Origin: an uncultured Chromatiaceae bacterium
GTDB taxonomy: Bacteria; Pseudomonadota; Gammaproteobacteria; Enterobacterales; Alteromonadaceae
Assembly (NCBI GenBank): GCA_937978655.1
Contig: CALJUX010000072.1
Span: forward strand, 1-64,000
Length of the DNA: 64,000 nucleotides
Direction: 5' to 3'
In this document: positions 1 through 8,268 of the stretch, in pieces
Numbering within the stretch: the stretch's first letter is position 1
Layout of the letters: every line of letters begins with the position of its first letter
The notes under the pieces: generated by a model
Told to the model about the DNA's origin: nothing
Seen by the model: only the letters and a program-made list of their open reading frames with translations
Database searches by the model: none
Translations under genes and position numbers: made by a program

Positions 1-60
1 GAAGACGGCATACGAGTTGGTGATTCGTGTTTGGAGTTCAGACGTGTGCTCTTCCGATCT
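1..60 (+). other. Illumina index adapter left on contig end (artefact)
   Basis: These 60 bases match the TruSeq-type indexed PCR primer and read-2 adapter in order: 18 bases of the flow-cell P7 end with one mismatch, an 8-base index-like segment (19-26), and a 34-base sequencing-primer site with two mismatches ending GCTCTTCCGATCT at 60. They fuse in frame to gltD and create the artefactual peptide EFRRVLFRS, which is typical of adapter read-through. The segment is not genomic and should be trimmed. Confidence 0.97.
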
Positions 61-843
61 ATTGAGTTCCGTCTCAATACCACAGTCGGCGTGGATGTAA
101 CCTTTGACAGCTTGCTGGAACAGTACGATGCAGTGTTCCTGGCGCTTGGCACTTATACGCCGATGCAAGGTGGCCTTGCCAACGAAAACGCGCCTGGTGT
201 TTATGAGGCGCTGCCGTATTTAATCGGCAATGTGAATAACCTGCACGGCTGGACCACTGAACATCCTTTTGTCGACTTAAAAGGCAAAAAAGTGGTGGTC
301 TTGGGTGGTGGTGATACCGCGATGGACTGTGTGCGCACTGCCATTCGTCAGGGCGCCAGCAAAGTGATTTGTGCTTATCGCCGGGATGAGGCCAACATGC
401 CGGGTTCGCGCCGTGAAGTACAAAACGCGCGCGAAGAAGGCGTCGAGTTCATGTTTAACCTGCAGCCGCTGGGTATTGAAGTTAATGCGCAAGGCGAAGC
501 CGTCGGTGTCAACGTGGTCACTACCGCTTTGGGTGCGCCAGATGCCAAAGGCCGCCGTTCACCGGAGCCGGTAGCAGGCTCCGAGCAACTACTGGATGCA
601 GATGCGGTGATTGTCGCCTTCGGTTTCCAGCCAAGCCCACCAAAATGGTTGGCGGATCAAGGCGTTGCGCTTGATAGCAAAGGCCGGGTGGTCGCGGCAG
701 AAGATAGTCTGTTCCCGCTGCAAACCAGCCAGCAGAAAATTTTCGCCGGCGGCGACATGGTACGCGGTTCTGACTTAGTGGTCACCGCTATCGCCCAGGG
801 TCGCAAAGCCGCGGAAGGGATTTTGGATTATCTGGCGGTCTGA
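61..843 (+). CDS. gltD: Glutamate synthase small subunit, 3' part
   Basis: This is the C-terminal 260 residues of the NADPH-dependent glutamate synthase beta chain, which passes electrons from NADPH through FAD and Fe-S centres to the large subunit for glutamate synthesis. Visible motifs are the second nucleotide-binding site VVVLGGGDTAMD, the following AYRRDEANMPGSRRE region, and the FAD-binding end IFAGGDMVRG with VVTAIAQGRKAA. The N-terminal Fe-S region and first Rossmann motif lie beyond the contig edge. The reading frame runs open into the adapter, so any start codon before base 61 is artificial. gltB would be expected upstream, off the contig. A strong terminator follows the stop. Confidence 0.95.
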   Translation: MEFRLNTTVGVDVTFDSLLEQYDAVFLALGTYTPMQGGLANENAPGVYEALPYLIGNVNNLHGWTTEHPFVDLKGKKVVVLGGGDTAMDCVRTAIRQGASKVICAYRRDEANMPGSRREVQNAREEGVEFMFNLQPLGIEVNAQGEAVGVNVVTTALGAPDAKGRRSPEPVAGSEQLLDADAVIVAFGFQPSPPKWLADQGVALDSKGRVVAAEDSLFPLQTSQQKIFAGGDMVRGSDLVVTAIAQGRKAAEGILDYLAV

Positions 844-868
844 AACTGACAGTCCAGTGCTGATATAA

Positions 869-905
869 CAAAAAGCCGCCTCAGTCATGCAGGCGGCTTT
901 TTTTA
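869..905. terminator. Bidirectional rho-independent terminator
   Basis: An 11-bp stem (871-881 with 891-901) is closed by a 9-base loop. Its AAAA and TTTTTTT flanks serve gltD on the plus strand and the convergent small gene on the minus strand. Confidence 0.9.
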
Positions 906-1253
906 TCAGAACTTTAAGATCGACAGGTTTTTCACCACAGGAAAACCGCTCACGCAGGCATTATCCAGCGTCACCTGCATCCCCTGCAGTCCGGAGCTTG
1001 CCGAAGGAAAGGCGGTCAGCAGCATCGCTTTTAAATCATCATACTGGGCATGTGATTTCAGCAACACGTAGTAGTCATTGCGTGCGCAACCAAAAGGATT
1101 GATTTGCAGGCGATTTGCCGGATGGTGCCGCAGCAGAAGACCATTGACCCCGGTTTCAGTTTTGATTTCATAGACGACGCCCGAGCCGGTAGGGTTCGCC
1201 TGAACCGCCGCCGAACCTAATAATACGCACACAGCTAACATCAGCTTTTTCAC
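906..1253 (-). CDS. Small secreted protein, unknown function
   Basis: 115 residues. The N-terminus (MKKLMLAVCVLLGSAAVQA) is a clear Sec signal peptide with cleavage expected after AQA/ANA around residue 20, leaving about 95 periplasmic residues. Two cysteines (in GCARND and NACVSG) could form a disulphide. The start is GTG at 1251-1253, supported by an AGGAGA ribosome site 8 bases upstream. I do not recognise a family. It stands alone, convergent with gltD and sharing its terminator, and diverges from the amidase gene. Confidence 0.75.
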   Translation of the reverse strand: MKKLMLAVCVLLGSAAVQANPTGSGVVYEIKTETGVNGLLLRHHPANRLQINPFGCARNDYYVLLKSHAQYDDLKAMLLTAFPSASSGLQGMQVTLDNACVSGFPVVKNLSILKF

Positions 1254-1563
1254 TTCCGTATTCTCCTGATATGAATGACAATTTTAGTTAAACCAGCGCA
1301 GCATTGCCGCCGGCACAACTTACGTTTGACAGGCGTCAATCACAATTACAGGAACGAATAAATCACATTTATATAACATATTTATAAACTTCCAATCAAA
1401 AAACCATGGCTGCCTGCGGCTTGATGCTGGCCCCGCTGAGTTCAGTAGCCGCGCCAGACTCCCCATCAGGCTGACCAGCCAAACTGGTACCACCAGATTT
1501 GTAAACATAATGTTGGATATCAGCCCCATTCCTCCGCTAGGATGGAGAAAAAAGGAGCTTGTT
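1254..1563. other. Divergent intergenic region
   Basis: About 310 bases separate the secreted-protein gene from the amidase gene. There is an AT-rich patch at 1340-1400 and a short dyad, TTGAC-AGGC-GTCAA, at 1326-1339. Promoters for both genes should lie here, but I cannot pick a -35/-10 pair with confidence. The amidase ribosome site AAGGAG is at 1552-1557. Confidence 0.5.
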
Positions 1564-3084
1564 ATGTCACTGCCACGTAGTTCGTTGTTGTTGCTGTCGT
1601 TATCCAGTCTGACTGTTTGCGCCGCCACCACAGATTTATCCCGCTTATCTCTGCCACAAGCACAAAATCTGCTGCAACAAGGCAAGCTGAGTTCGCAGGA
1701 ATTAACCGAATATTACCTCAAACGTATTGAGCAATTAGACGATGCAGGCCCTGCCTTGCATGCAGTCACAGATACCAATCCTGACGCATTGCGTCAGGCA
1801 AAAACACTGGATGCCGAACGCAAGGCCGGTAAAATCCGTAGCCCTTTGCATGGTATGCCAGTGTTATTAAAAGCCAATATCGCCACGGCCGATCAACTAC
1901 CTACCACTGCTGGCGCGCTGGTACTGAAAGATTTTAAGACCAGCGTCGATGCTGCACTGGTCAGTCAATTGCGCGCCGCCGGCGCAGTGATTTTGGGTAA
2001 AACCAACTTATCTGAGTGGGCGAATTTTCGTGGGGAAGGCTCTGCCAGTGGCTGGTCCGCCTTAGGCGGCCAGACCAAAAACCCTTATGTGCTGAGCCAA
2101 AGCCCTTGTGGTTCCAGCTCCGGCTCCGGCGTTGCGGTCGCGGCAGATTTAACTTTGTTAGCCGTCGGTACCGAAACTGACGGCTCTATTACCTGCCCTG
2201 CGGCAATCAATAATATCGTGGGCATCAAACCGACCCATGGCGCTGTCTCCGGTCATGGCATTATTCCAATTGCCAGTTCACAGGATATCGCCGGGCCGAT
2301 GACAAGAAATGTCGCAGATGCTGCGGCCTTGTTACAGGTTATCGCGACACCGCAAGCACAGCAAAAATATGGCGACCTCAATGCTGCGGTGCTGCAGCAA
2401 CCGGTAAAACAAGTGGTATTGGTACGCCAATATGACAAAGATTTTCCGGCGATCAGGCAGATGCTCGACCAGCTGAAAAAGCAACTGACCAGCTTGGGCA
2501 TTACTGTCAAAGAACGCCAGAGCTGGCAATTGGCAGACTCAGTCTACCAGGACGAATTTAACGTCTTAGTCTATGAATACAAACGCGATTTAAACCAGTG
2601 GTTACAGGATTTTAAAGCACCGGCGGCAGCAAAAGACATCAAAAGCATCATTGCTTTTAACCAACAACAAGGCAAAACCGCTTTGGCGTTTTTTGGTCAG
2701 CAATATTTAGAACAGGCCGCAGCCATTGACCTTGAGAAACAAAAAGCAGCCTATCAACAGGCCCGCCAACGTTCGCAACAAGCCGCTGCGGCTTTATTAG
2801 ATGAAGATTTGGTTAATGGCACTTTAGTGATTGTGCCGGCGACCGGACCAGCCTGGGCGATTGACCATGTTAAAGGCGACCAATACAACTTCGGTTCGGC
2901 CAGTGCCGCGGCGATTTCCGGTTATCCGTCGCTGACTTTGCCAGCGGGCTTTGATGGTCAGCTGCCACTGGGGGTCAGTATCATCGGTAAACCCTGGCAG
3001 GAAGCGCACATGATTGGTTTGGCACATGCGCTGGAGCAACAACGCGGCCCTGCTCAGGCGCCCACCTACCGCACCGGCTTATAA
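1564..3084 (+). CDS. Exported amidase (amidase-signature family)
   Basis: 506 residues. The enzyme hydrolyses amide bonds by a Ser-cisSer-Lys triad. The lysine lies in VLLKANIATADQ, the cis-Ser and nucleophile region is CGSSSGSGVAVAAD, and the signature continues GTETDGSITCPAA. A hydrophobic N-terminus (SSLLLLSLSSLTVCAA) looks like a signal peptide, so it probably acts in the periplasm. The start is ATG at 1564 because AAGGAG sits 6 bases before it; the in-frame ATG at 1510 lacks a site. It is a relative of GatA but is not GatA: the signal peptide and absence of gatB/gatC argue for a catabolic or peptide amidase. Substrate is unknown. It ends at a strong hairpin shared with the next, convergent gene. 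Confidence 0.88.
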   Translation: MSLPRSSLLLLSLSSLTVCAATTDLSRLSLPQAQNLLQQGKLSSQELTEYYLKRIEQLDDAGPALHAVTDTNPDALRQAKTLDAERKAGKIRSPLHGMPVLLKANIATADQLPTTAGALVLKDFKTSVDAALVSQLRAAGAVILGKTNLSEWANFRGEGSASGWSALGGQTKNPYVLSQSPCGSSSGSGVAVAADLTLLAVGTETDGSITCPAAINNIVGIKPTHGAVSGHGIIPIASSQDIAGPMTRNVADAAALLQVIATPQAQQKYGDLNAAVLQQPVKQVVLVRQYDKDFPAIRQMLDQLKKQLTSLGITVKERQSWQLADSVYQDEFNVLVYEYKRDLNQWLQDFKAPAAAKDIKSIIAFNQQQGKTALAFFGQQYLEQAAAIDLEKQKAAYQQARQRSQQAAAALLDEDLVNGTLVIVPATGPAWAIDHVKGDQYNFGSASAAAISGYPSLTLPAGFDGQLPLGVSIIGKPWQEAHMIGLAHALEQQRGPAQAPTYRTGL

Positions 3085-3094
3085 ACCGGTGTGT

Positions 3095-3123
3095 CGTCAG
3101 GGCCGGCCACACTGGCCCTGACG
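3095..3123. terminator. Hairpin between convergent genes
   Basis: A perfect 10-bp stem, CGTCAGGGCC (3095-3104) with its complement at 3114-3123, around a 9-base loop. A short T tract follows on the plus strand (CTTTAAT). It separates the amidase gene from DUF1840. Confidence 0.75.
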
Positions 3124-3125
3124 CT

Positions 3126-3419
3126 TTAATCCCAATGAATACTATGCTGGGCCTTCACCGCAGCTTTGAGCATATCCAGTAACGGCACCGCCCGTTGTTT
3201 TAAGCCAACCGCAGGTTCTTCACCTTGTGGTTGTGTCATCGGCACATCAGCGACGTCCGCCAGCGCCTCCTGCAATTGCCACAGCGCCTGCGGTACGTCA
3301 TCGGCATAAAATGCGCCTGGCACTTTGGGCTGAGCGCCCATCAGCTGAATGAGCTGCAAGGCCGGTTCGCCAAACATGGTAATGGGATAATGATCTTTGC
3401 TGTGAAAAGTGACGAGCAT
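3126..3419 (-). CDS. DUF1840 family protein
   Basis: 97 residues, beginning MLVTFHSKDHYPITMFG, the conserved opening of the DUF1840 family, a small widespread proteobacterial protein with no assigned biochemical role. The ATG at 3417-3419 is chosen over upstream in-frame codons because GAGGAG lies about 7 bases before it and because the family starts there. No signal peptide or membrane segment is seen, so it is probably cytosolic. It diverges from aceK across about 200 bases. Confidence 0.85.
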   Translation of the reverse strand: MLVTFHSKDHYPITMFGEPALQLIQLMGAQPKVPGAFYADDVPQALWQLQEALADVADVPMTQPQGEEPAVGLKQRAVPLLDMLKAAVKAQHSIHWD

Positions 3420-3617
3420 GGGTTTGCACTCCTCTGTCAGAACACCATCAGGTGTAAGCAACAAAACGGGCTGGATTGCCACTATACTCCGGCTCAGCCG
3501 CACAGCTCAAGCGGTGTGGCTGAGCCGGCTTGGGACCGCATCCAGGCAAGGACTAAAGTCCGATTTACAGCTGGTGTTGAACAAGGTATAACCAATAAAT
3601 TGAGCACTAACTCTAAT

Positions 3618-5408
3618 ATGTCTATGCCACAGGCTCAGCACATCGCCGACATCATCATGCGCGGATTTCGCCGCCATTTCCGGCTATTCCAACAAATTAC
3701 CGCCAATGCCCAGCAAAGATTTGCGACTGCGGACTGGAGCGGTTTTCTGACCGATAATGCCGAGCGCATCTCCTATTACGACACCCGTGTCAGCGAAACC
3801 ATCGCCGTGTTGCAACAAGAATTGCCGGTGCATTGTCTTGACGAAGCACTGTGGCAGCAGGTTAAACAACATTATCTGGTTTACCTGCAATTCCACCCGC
3901 AGGCGGAGCTGGCAGAAACCTTTTATAACTCAGTATTTTGCCAGCTGTTTGATCGGCAATATTTCCATAATCAGAATATTTTTGTTGAATCGACCTTAAA
4001 CAAACAGCAGTTGCCGGCGCCGGTGGCGTCGGTCTATGACAGCTATTTTCCGGCACAAGACGGCCTGCGCCATTGCCTGCGCCGCATTCTGAGCGGCTTT
4101 AGTTTAGGCGTGCCGTTTGAAAATCTGGACCGCGATATCCGTTTGATTGTTAAAACCTTTGTCGCCCAGTCCAGCCATGGTCGCCATCCGGTGCATCAAA
4201 TCCGTTTTGATATTCTCAAATCGGTGTTTTACCGCAATAAGGCAGCATACGTGGTGGGCCGGGTGGTCAGCCCGGACGGCCAACAGCCATTTATTATGCC
4301 GGTGCTGCATCAACGCAGCCGCGGCCTGTTTGTCGATAGCCTAATCACCGACAGCCAACAAATGACCATTATTTTTGGCTTCTCGCGTGCTTATTTTATG
4401 GTTGATTTGCCAGTGCCTTCCGCCTTAGTGCATTTTTTGCGCGAGCTGCTGCCACATAAAACCCTGGCTGAACTTTATGCGTCGGTCGGCCTGCATAAAC
4501 AGGGCAAAACTGAGTTTTACCGCGAGTTGCTGCAGCATCTGGCGCAAAGCCGTGATGCTTTTGTCGCTGCGCCCGGCATCCGCGGTATGGTGATGATGGT
4601 ATTTACGCTGCCATCATTTCCTTATGTGTTTAAAGTGATCCGTGACCGTTTTGCCGACACAAAACCCTTTGGCCGCGATACCGTCAAACGGCGTTATCAC
4701 CTGGTGAAAACCCATGACCGGGTCGGCCGGATGGCCGATACGCTGGAATATTCCGATGTGGCTTTGCCAAAAAGTCGCTTCTCCAGTGAACTGCTGGCTG
4801 AACTGCAACAAAGCATAACCAGCTCGCTGGTGATTGAAGATGAGCTGGTGGTGATAAAACATTTGTATATCGAACGACGGATGCTGCCGCTGAATCTGGC
4901 GCTGGAACAGGCAAGCCCCACGGAAAAACGCCGGCTGATGCAGGATTATGGTCAGGCACTGAAAGACATGATCAGCGCCAATATTTTCCCCGGTGACATG
5001 CTGCTGAAAAACTTTGGCGTGACCCGCCACGGCCGCGTGGTGTTTTATGACTACGACGAAGTGCAGTATCTGCTGGATATGAATTTTCGCGCTATCCCGC
5101 CCGCCGACAACTGGGACGATATGCTAAGCGCGGAGCCCTGGTACCCTGTCCACCCGGGCGATGTATTTCCCGAGCAAATCGCCACTTTTGTCACAGCGCA
5201 GCCGGAATTTCGTGAGCTGTTGCAAAAGCTGCACCCGGAGCTGCTCGATGCCGGCTTCTGGCAACAAAAACAGCAACGTATCCGCAGTGGCGTGGTAGAA
5301 GATGTGTTTGCCTATCCGCAACAGCAGCGTTTTGTGGTGTTGTATCCGGCAGAATTTGCCACAAAAGCACCTAGAGGCGTTGGCGAAAGCGGCGACTTCC
5401 GGCCTTAA
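3618..5408 (+). CDS. aceK: Isocitrate dehydrogenase kinase/phosphatase
   Basis: 596 residues, close to the usual 570-600 of AceK. The enzyme phosphorylates and dephosphorylates isocitrate dehydrogenase to switch carbon into the glyoxylate shunt. The hallmark APGIRGMVMMVF loop, with the following FPYVFKVIRDRF lysine segment, is the ATP-binding kinase motif. YIERRMLPLN and the NIFPGDMLLKNFG catalytic segment also match. The ATG at 3618 is the first sensible start; another ATG sits at 3624 and a TTG at 3600, and no strong ribosome site decides between them. Unlike the E. coli aceBAK operon, aceA and aceB are not adjacent, so it is probably transcribed alone. Confidence 0.93.
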   Translation: MSMPQAQHIADIIMRGFRRHFRLFQQITANAQQRFATADWSGFLTDNAERISYYDTRVSETIAVLQQELPVHCLDEALWQQVKQHYLVYLQFHPQAELAETFYNSVFCQLFDRQYFHNQNIFVESTLNKQQLPAPVASVYDSYFPAQDGLRHCLRRILSGFSLGVPFENLDRDIRLIVKTFVAQSSHGRHPVHQIRFDILKSVFYRNKAAYVVGRVVSPDGQQPFIMPVLHQRSRGLFVDSLITDSQQMTIIFGFSRAYFMVDLPVPSALVHFLRELLPHKTLAELYASVGLHKQGKTEFYRELLQHLAQSRDAFVAAPGIRGMVMMVFTLPSFPYVFKVIRDRFADTKPFGRDTVKRRYHLVKTHDRVGRMADTLEYSDVALPKSRFSSELLAELQQSITSSLVIEDELVVIKHLYIERRMLPLNLALEQASPTEKRRLMQDYGQALKDMISANIFPGDMLLKNFGVTRHGRVVFYDYDEVQYLLDMNFRAIPPADNWDDMLSAEPWYPVHPGDVFPEQIATFVTAQPEFRELLQKLHPELLDAGFWQQKQQRIRSGVVEDVFAYPQQQRFVVLYPAEFATKAPRGVGESGDFRP

Positions 5409-5450
5409 ACCAGTTAAAATGCCGGCCTTTTCAGCTGTGCGGAATTCATT

Positions 5451-6137
5451 GTGGCCAATGTAGTACTGGAGCTGCGCCTGCGCGAGCTTGCAAAAACCAC
5501 CAAACCTTTTAATGCCCGTGGCAGCAAAGTGATCCGCTGTGACGGTTGCCTGTTGCCAAAAGCCGATTGCCTCTGCGCTGCGATCCCTGCGCCTTCGGCC
5601 CGCAGTGCATTTTTGTTGCTGATGTATACCGGTGAATGCTACAAACCCAGCAATACCGGCCGGCTGATTGCCGATGTCGCCGCAGAAAGTTACGCTTTTG
5701 TCTGGGACCGTACGCAGCCTGATCCGGCATTGTTGCAATTACTGCAGCGCCAAGACCTGGCGCCTGTGGTGGTTTTTCCGCACGAGTACGCCAGCGCAGC
5801 GCGTTGTATCAGCACTGTGGCGCCGGAGCTGCAAAGTGGCAGCAAAAAACCGCTGTTTATCATGCTGGACGGCACCTGGCGCGAAGCCAAAAAGATGTTC
5901 AGTAAAAGCCCGTATCTGGACGCTTTTCCGGTCCTTGGCATTAATCCGACGGTGGCGTCCGGCTATGTGCTGCGCGAAGCGGCGCATTTACATCAGCTGT
6001 GCACAGCCGAAGTTGGTATTGAAGTGCTGCAACTGGCCGGAGACCATCAGGCCTCAGAAGATTTAGCCGGTTATTTCCGCCAGTTTCGCCGTCAGTACAT
6101 GGCCGGCAAACCCCATCTGCATTTCGACGAAAACTAG
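5451..6137 (+). CDS. tapT: DTW-domain tRNA acp3U47 synthase (TapT-like)
   Basis: 228 residues. DTW-family enzymes transfer the aminocarboxypropyl group of SAM to uridine in tRNA; E. coli TapT (YfiP) makes acp3U at position 47. The cysteine cluster CDGCLLPKADCLC (CX2CX6CXC) and the name-giving LDGTWREAKKM motif are present, with EcYKPSNTGRLI between. The start is GTG at 5451, with only a weak ribosome site. It follows aceK by 42 bases and may be cotranscribed. Its last 4 bases overlap the end of the convergent hydrolase gene. TapT versus another DTW paralogue is an inference from length and motif spacing. Confidence 0.85.
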   Translation: MANVVLELRLRELAKTTKPFNARGSKVIRCDGCLLPKADCLCAAIPAPSARSAFLLLMYTGECYKPSNTGRLIADVAAESYAFVWDRTQPDPALLQLLQRQDLAPVVVFPHEYASAARCISTVAPELQSGSKKPLFIMLDGTWREAKKMFSKSPYLDAFPVLGINPTVASGYVLREAAHLHQLCTAEVGIEVLQLAGDHQASEDLAGYFRQFRRQYMAGKPHLHFDEN

Positions 6138-6871
6138 CCGGCATTGGCATAAAACTGCAGCAGCTGTCCGAGCAACCAGTCCGGTGCGTCTAACACTAAA
6201 TCATGACCGGCTGCAGGATGTTGCTGCACCGGCACCTGCCAATATTCTGCCAGGCGCAAGCTGCAAGCCGGATCAACCAGCTGGTCGGCGCCGCCACTGA
6301 GCAGCAGCACCGGACACTGAGGTTTGGCCGGTAAACTGAAGCGGCTGGCCGCCAGCAGTTGCCGGAGCACATTCAGCCGTTGCACCGGTCTTTGCCGCGC
6401 GATATCCAGGGCATGGTGTAATTGCTGCGGCTGCCAGTGCTGACTGGTTAACTGCAGGATCAAACGCTCGCGCAGACGCTGTGGTGCCACAAAAGCACTC
6501 AGCACTTTTGGATATTGCTGCCAGCGTAAACGCTGATAAAACGGCGTCAGCCGGCCGGCACTGGTGTTGATCAGCACCAGCGATGCCACTTGCTGCGGTA
6601 CCAGCGCAGCCAGCTGCACAGCCAGCATCGCGCCCAATGACATCGCGACCAGATGCCAGGGCCCGGCGTGCTGGCGGCGCAGACGCGGCAACATCAGCTG
6701 CGCCAGCGCCGCCATCTCAGCCGGGCTTTGCTCCTTGTGATATTGCCCCATACCGGGTAAGTCGTGACACCAGACTGACCGCTCGGTTTGCCGTGCCAGA
6801 GCGGCCGGAAAATCGCCCCAATGCGCCTGTTCCCGCGCCAGGCCACGCAGCAATACTACAGGCTGTACCAT
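6134..6871 (-). CDS. Alpha/beta-fold hydrolase
   Basis: 245 residues. The nucleophile elbow is AMSLGAM (Ser78), the acid is probably the Asp in SGGADQLVD, and the histidine lies in AGHDLVLD. The compact fold with a small cap resembles BioH/MenH-type esterases, but the usual HGWG oxyanion motif is replaced by LLRGLAREQAHW, so substrate cannot be assigned. Its start overlaps the M14 peptidase gene by 16 bases, indicating translational coupling. It is convergent with tapT with a 4-base overlap. Confidence 0.85.
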   Translation of the reverse strand: MVQPVVLLRGLAREQAHWGDFPAALARQTERSVWCHDLPGMGQYHKEQSPAEMAALAQLMLPRLRRQHAGPWHLVAMSLGAMLAVQLAALVPQQVASLVLINTSAGRLTPFYQRLRWQQYPKVLSAFVAPQRLRERLILQLTSQHWQPQQLHHALDIARQRPVQRLNVLRQLLAASRFSLPAKPQCPVLLLSGGADQLVDPACSLRLAEYWQVPVQQHPAAGHDLVLDAPDWLLGQLLQFYANAG

Positions 6872-7899
6872 AAGTCATTGGCCTCCACCGCGTTGCGACT
6901 GTCGACAGTTGGCAGCCAATCGGCCTGCGCTGCGGCAGCCTGAAGTAAAAATTCAAATAAAATCAAGTGGCTGCGCAAAACTCGTTTCACCCGGTGTGGT
7001 TTTACCGGATGAAACAGGCCGTGGCTGCGCAACAATTGAAACGGGTTTTTCCGCACCCAGTTCCACGAGCCCATTTCCAGCGTCAGCGGCAACATCAGGT
7101 GGTCATGCAACAATGATTGGTCAAATAAGTGATCCCACAAATCGCCGTGACATAAATAATGCCGGCATTGCGGCTCAAAAATGTAATTCTGATGCGGATA
7201 GGTCTGAAACAGCAGTTCACGTAAGCGGTGCATTTGTGCCAGATGGGCAATCGGCTGGGTGCTGGATTTGGCATAAGGAAACCACAAACGGTCAGTCTGA
7301 CCAAAGCCGGAATGGCAATCCAGTACCAGTGAAAAAGGCGCACTGAACAGCTGCTGCCGGACAAAATCACACAACACCCGGCTTTCTGTTTCCATCTGCT
7401 CCCGATGCCCCCGATACCAGGGCAGAAATTTGCTATAACGCTGGCCGCCAACCAGAAATGCGGCGCCTTCGGTACAATCCTGTGGCGCATTGCGCATCAG
7501 ATCGACGTGGCGCGCATTGGCCCGCCAGCCGCGCACCATGCCGGAGGGGTTCAACAGCGGCAAAATATATAGCTGGACCCGGTCAAATAAGGCAGCAAAT
7601 TGCTGGTCCCAGCGCAGGCGGCTGCACAGGCTTTCCAGATAAGCCAGCAGCACCTGGGTACCAATCCGCTCCAGACCATGAATACCACCGGTCAGCAGTA
7701 ACACCGGCTTAGCCGGATCTGGTTTGCCCACTGCGATGGCATACAGCGGCAACTGCTGATCGCCACTGCTGACCATTGCCAGGATTTGCGCACTGACCGG
7801 CGGCGGTGCATGGCGCAGCAACAGTTCAAGCTGATGCAGCTCTGGCAGTGACTCTTGCAAAGCAGCTCCGGCACAAGGAAAAAACTCAGCATAAGGCAC
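6856..7899 (-). CDS. M14-family zinc carboxypeptidase-like protein
   Basis: 347 residues. Zinc ligands of the M14 (carboxypeptidase A / succinylglutamate desuccinylase) superfamily are visible: His74 and Glu77 in GGIHGLE, and the later His in LDCHSGFG. A likely catalytic Glu lies in LTLEMGS. The LNPSGM segment is also typical. No signal peptide, so it probably acts in the cytosol on an imported peptide or acylated amino acid. The start is GTG at 7897-7899 with a weak ribosome site. It is the first gene of a two-gene operon with the alpha/beta hydrolase, suggesting sequential hydrolysis of one substrate class. Relatives include DUF2817 peptidases and MpaA; exact substrate unknown. Confidence 0.8.
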   Translation of the reverse strand: MPYAEFFPCAGAALQESLPELHQLELLLRHAPPPVSAQILAMVSSGDQQLPLYAIAVGKPDPAKPVLLLTGGIHGLERIGTQVLLAYLESLCSRLRWDQQFAALFDRVQLYILPLLNPSGMVRGWRANARHVDLMRNAPQDCTEGAAFLVGGQRYSKFLPWYRGHREQMETESRVLCDFVRQQLFSAPFSLVLDCHSGFGQTDRLWFPYAKSSTQPIAHLAQMHRLRELLFQTYPHQNYIFEPQCRHYLCHGDLWDHLFDQSLLHDHLMLPLTLEMGSWNWVRKNPFQLLRSHGLFHPVKPHRVKRVLRSHLILFEFLLQAAAAQADWLPTVDSRNAVEANDLWYSL

Positions 7900-8025
7900 A
7901 GCCCGTGCAGTTTTATGGCAATTTGGTGAAATTTAGCCCAAAGCCAGCGCAGCGAGGTGCGCCAGTAGCGCAGGCGCAACCGGCTGTGGCATAGTACCTA
8001 AAGGAATACCGAAACGGATTGGATC

Positions 8026-8250
8026 ATGTCGTGCAAAACGCTGTTGTTGCTCAGCCTGTTACTGCCAGTGCTTTGCGCCTGCCAGAACCCTCAACGCGGC
8101 AGCGAAGAATATTGGTTTAATAAGATGCGCGACGAACAACGTGCCCAGTGCCGGCTGTTGCCCTCACCGCTGTCAGAAAGCTGCCTCAAAGATGTGTCGT
8201 CAAAAAAATACGAGGATTTTCAGCGCCAGCGCACCAATGCGGCGGAATGA
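8026..8250 (+). CDS. Small lipoprotein, unknown function
   Basis: 74 residues. A short signal peptide (LLLLSLLLPVLCAC) ends in a lipobox-like LCAC, predicting a lipid-anchored protein. The mature part, about 55 residues, is charged and has two further cysteines (QCRL and ESCLKD). The layout of one short helix-like segment followed by a Cys pair recalls EexN-type entry-exclusion lipoproteins, but the match is too weak to name it. It stands alone, convergent with the GNAT gene. Confidence 0.7.
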   Translation: MSCKTLLLLSLLLPVLCACQNPQRGSEEYWFNKMRDEQRAQCRLLPSPLSESCLKDVSSKKYEDFQRQRTNAAE

Positions 8251-8268
8251 ACAGCAGCATGATGCTGC

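Noticed and set aside
31..60. ATG at 31 as the start of gltD
   Set aside because: It lies inside the sequencing adapter; the encoded peptide is a known adapter artefact.
1320..1685. Minus-strand ORF of 121 residues
   Set aside because: It overlaps the amidase ribosome site and start, has no signal or family resemblance, and looks like a shadow.
3225..3617. N-terminal extension of aceK
   Set aside because: This part runs antisense through DUF1840 and has no AceK similarity.
5124..5738. Minus-strand ORF of 204 residues
   Set aside because: Antisense to aceK and tapT, with no recognisable motif.
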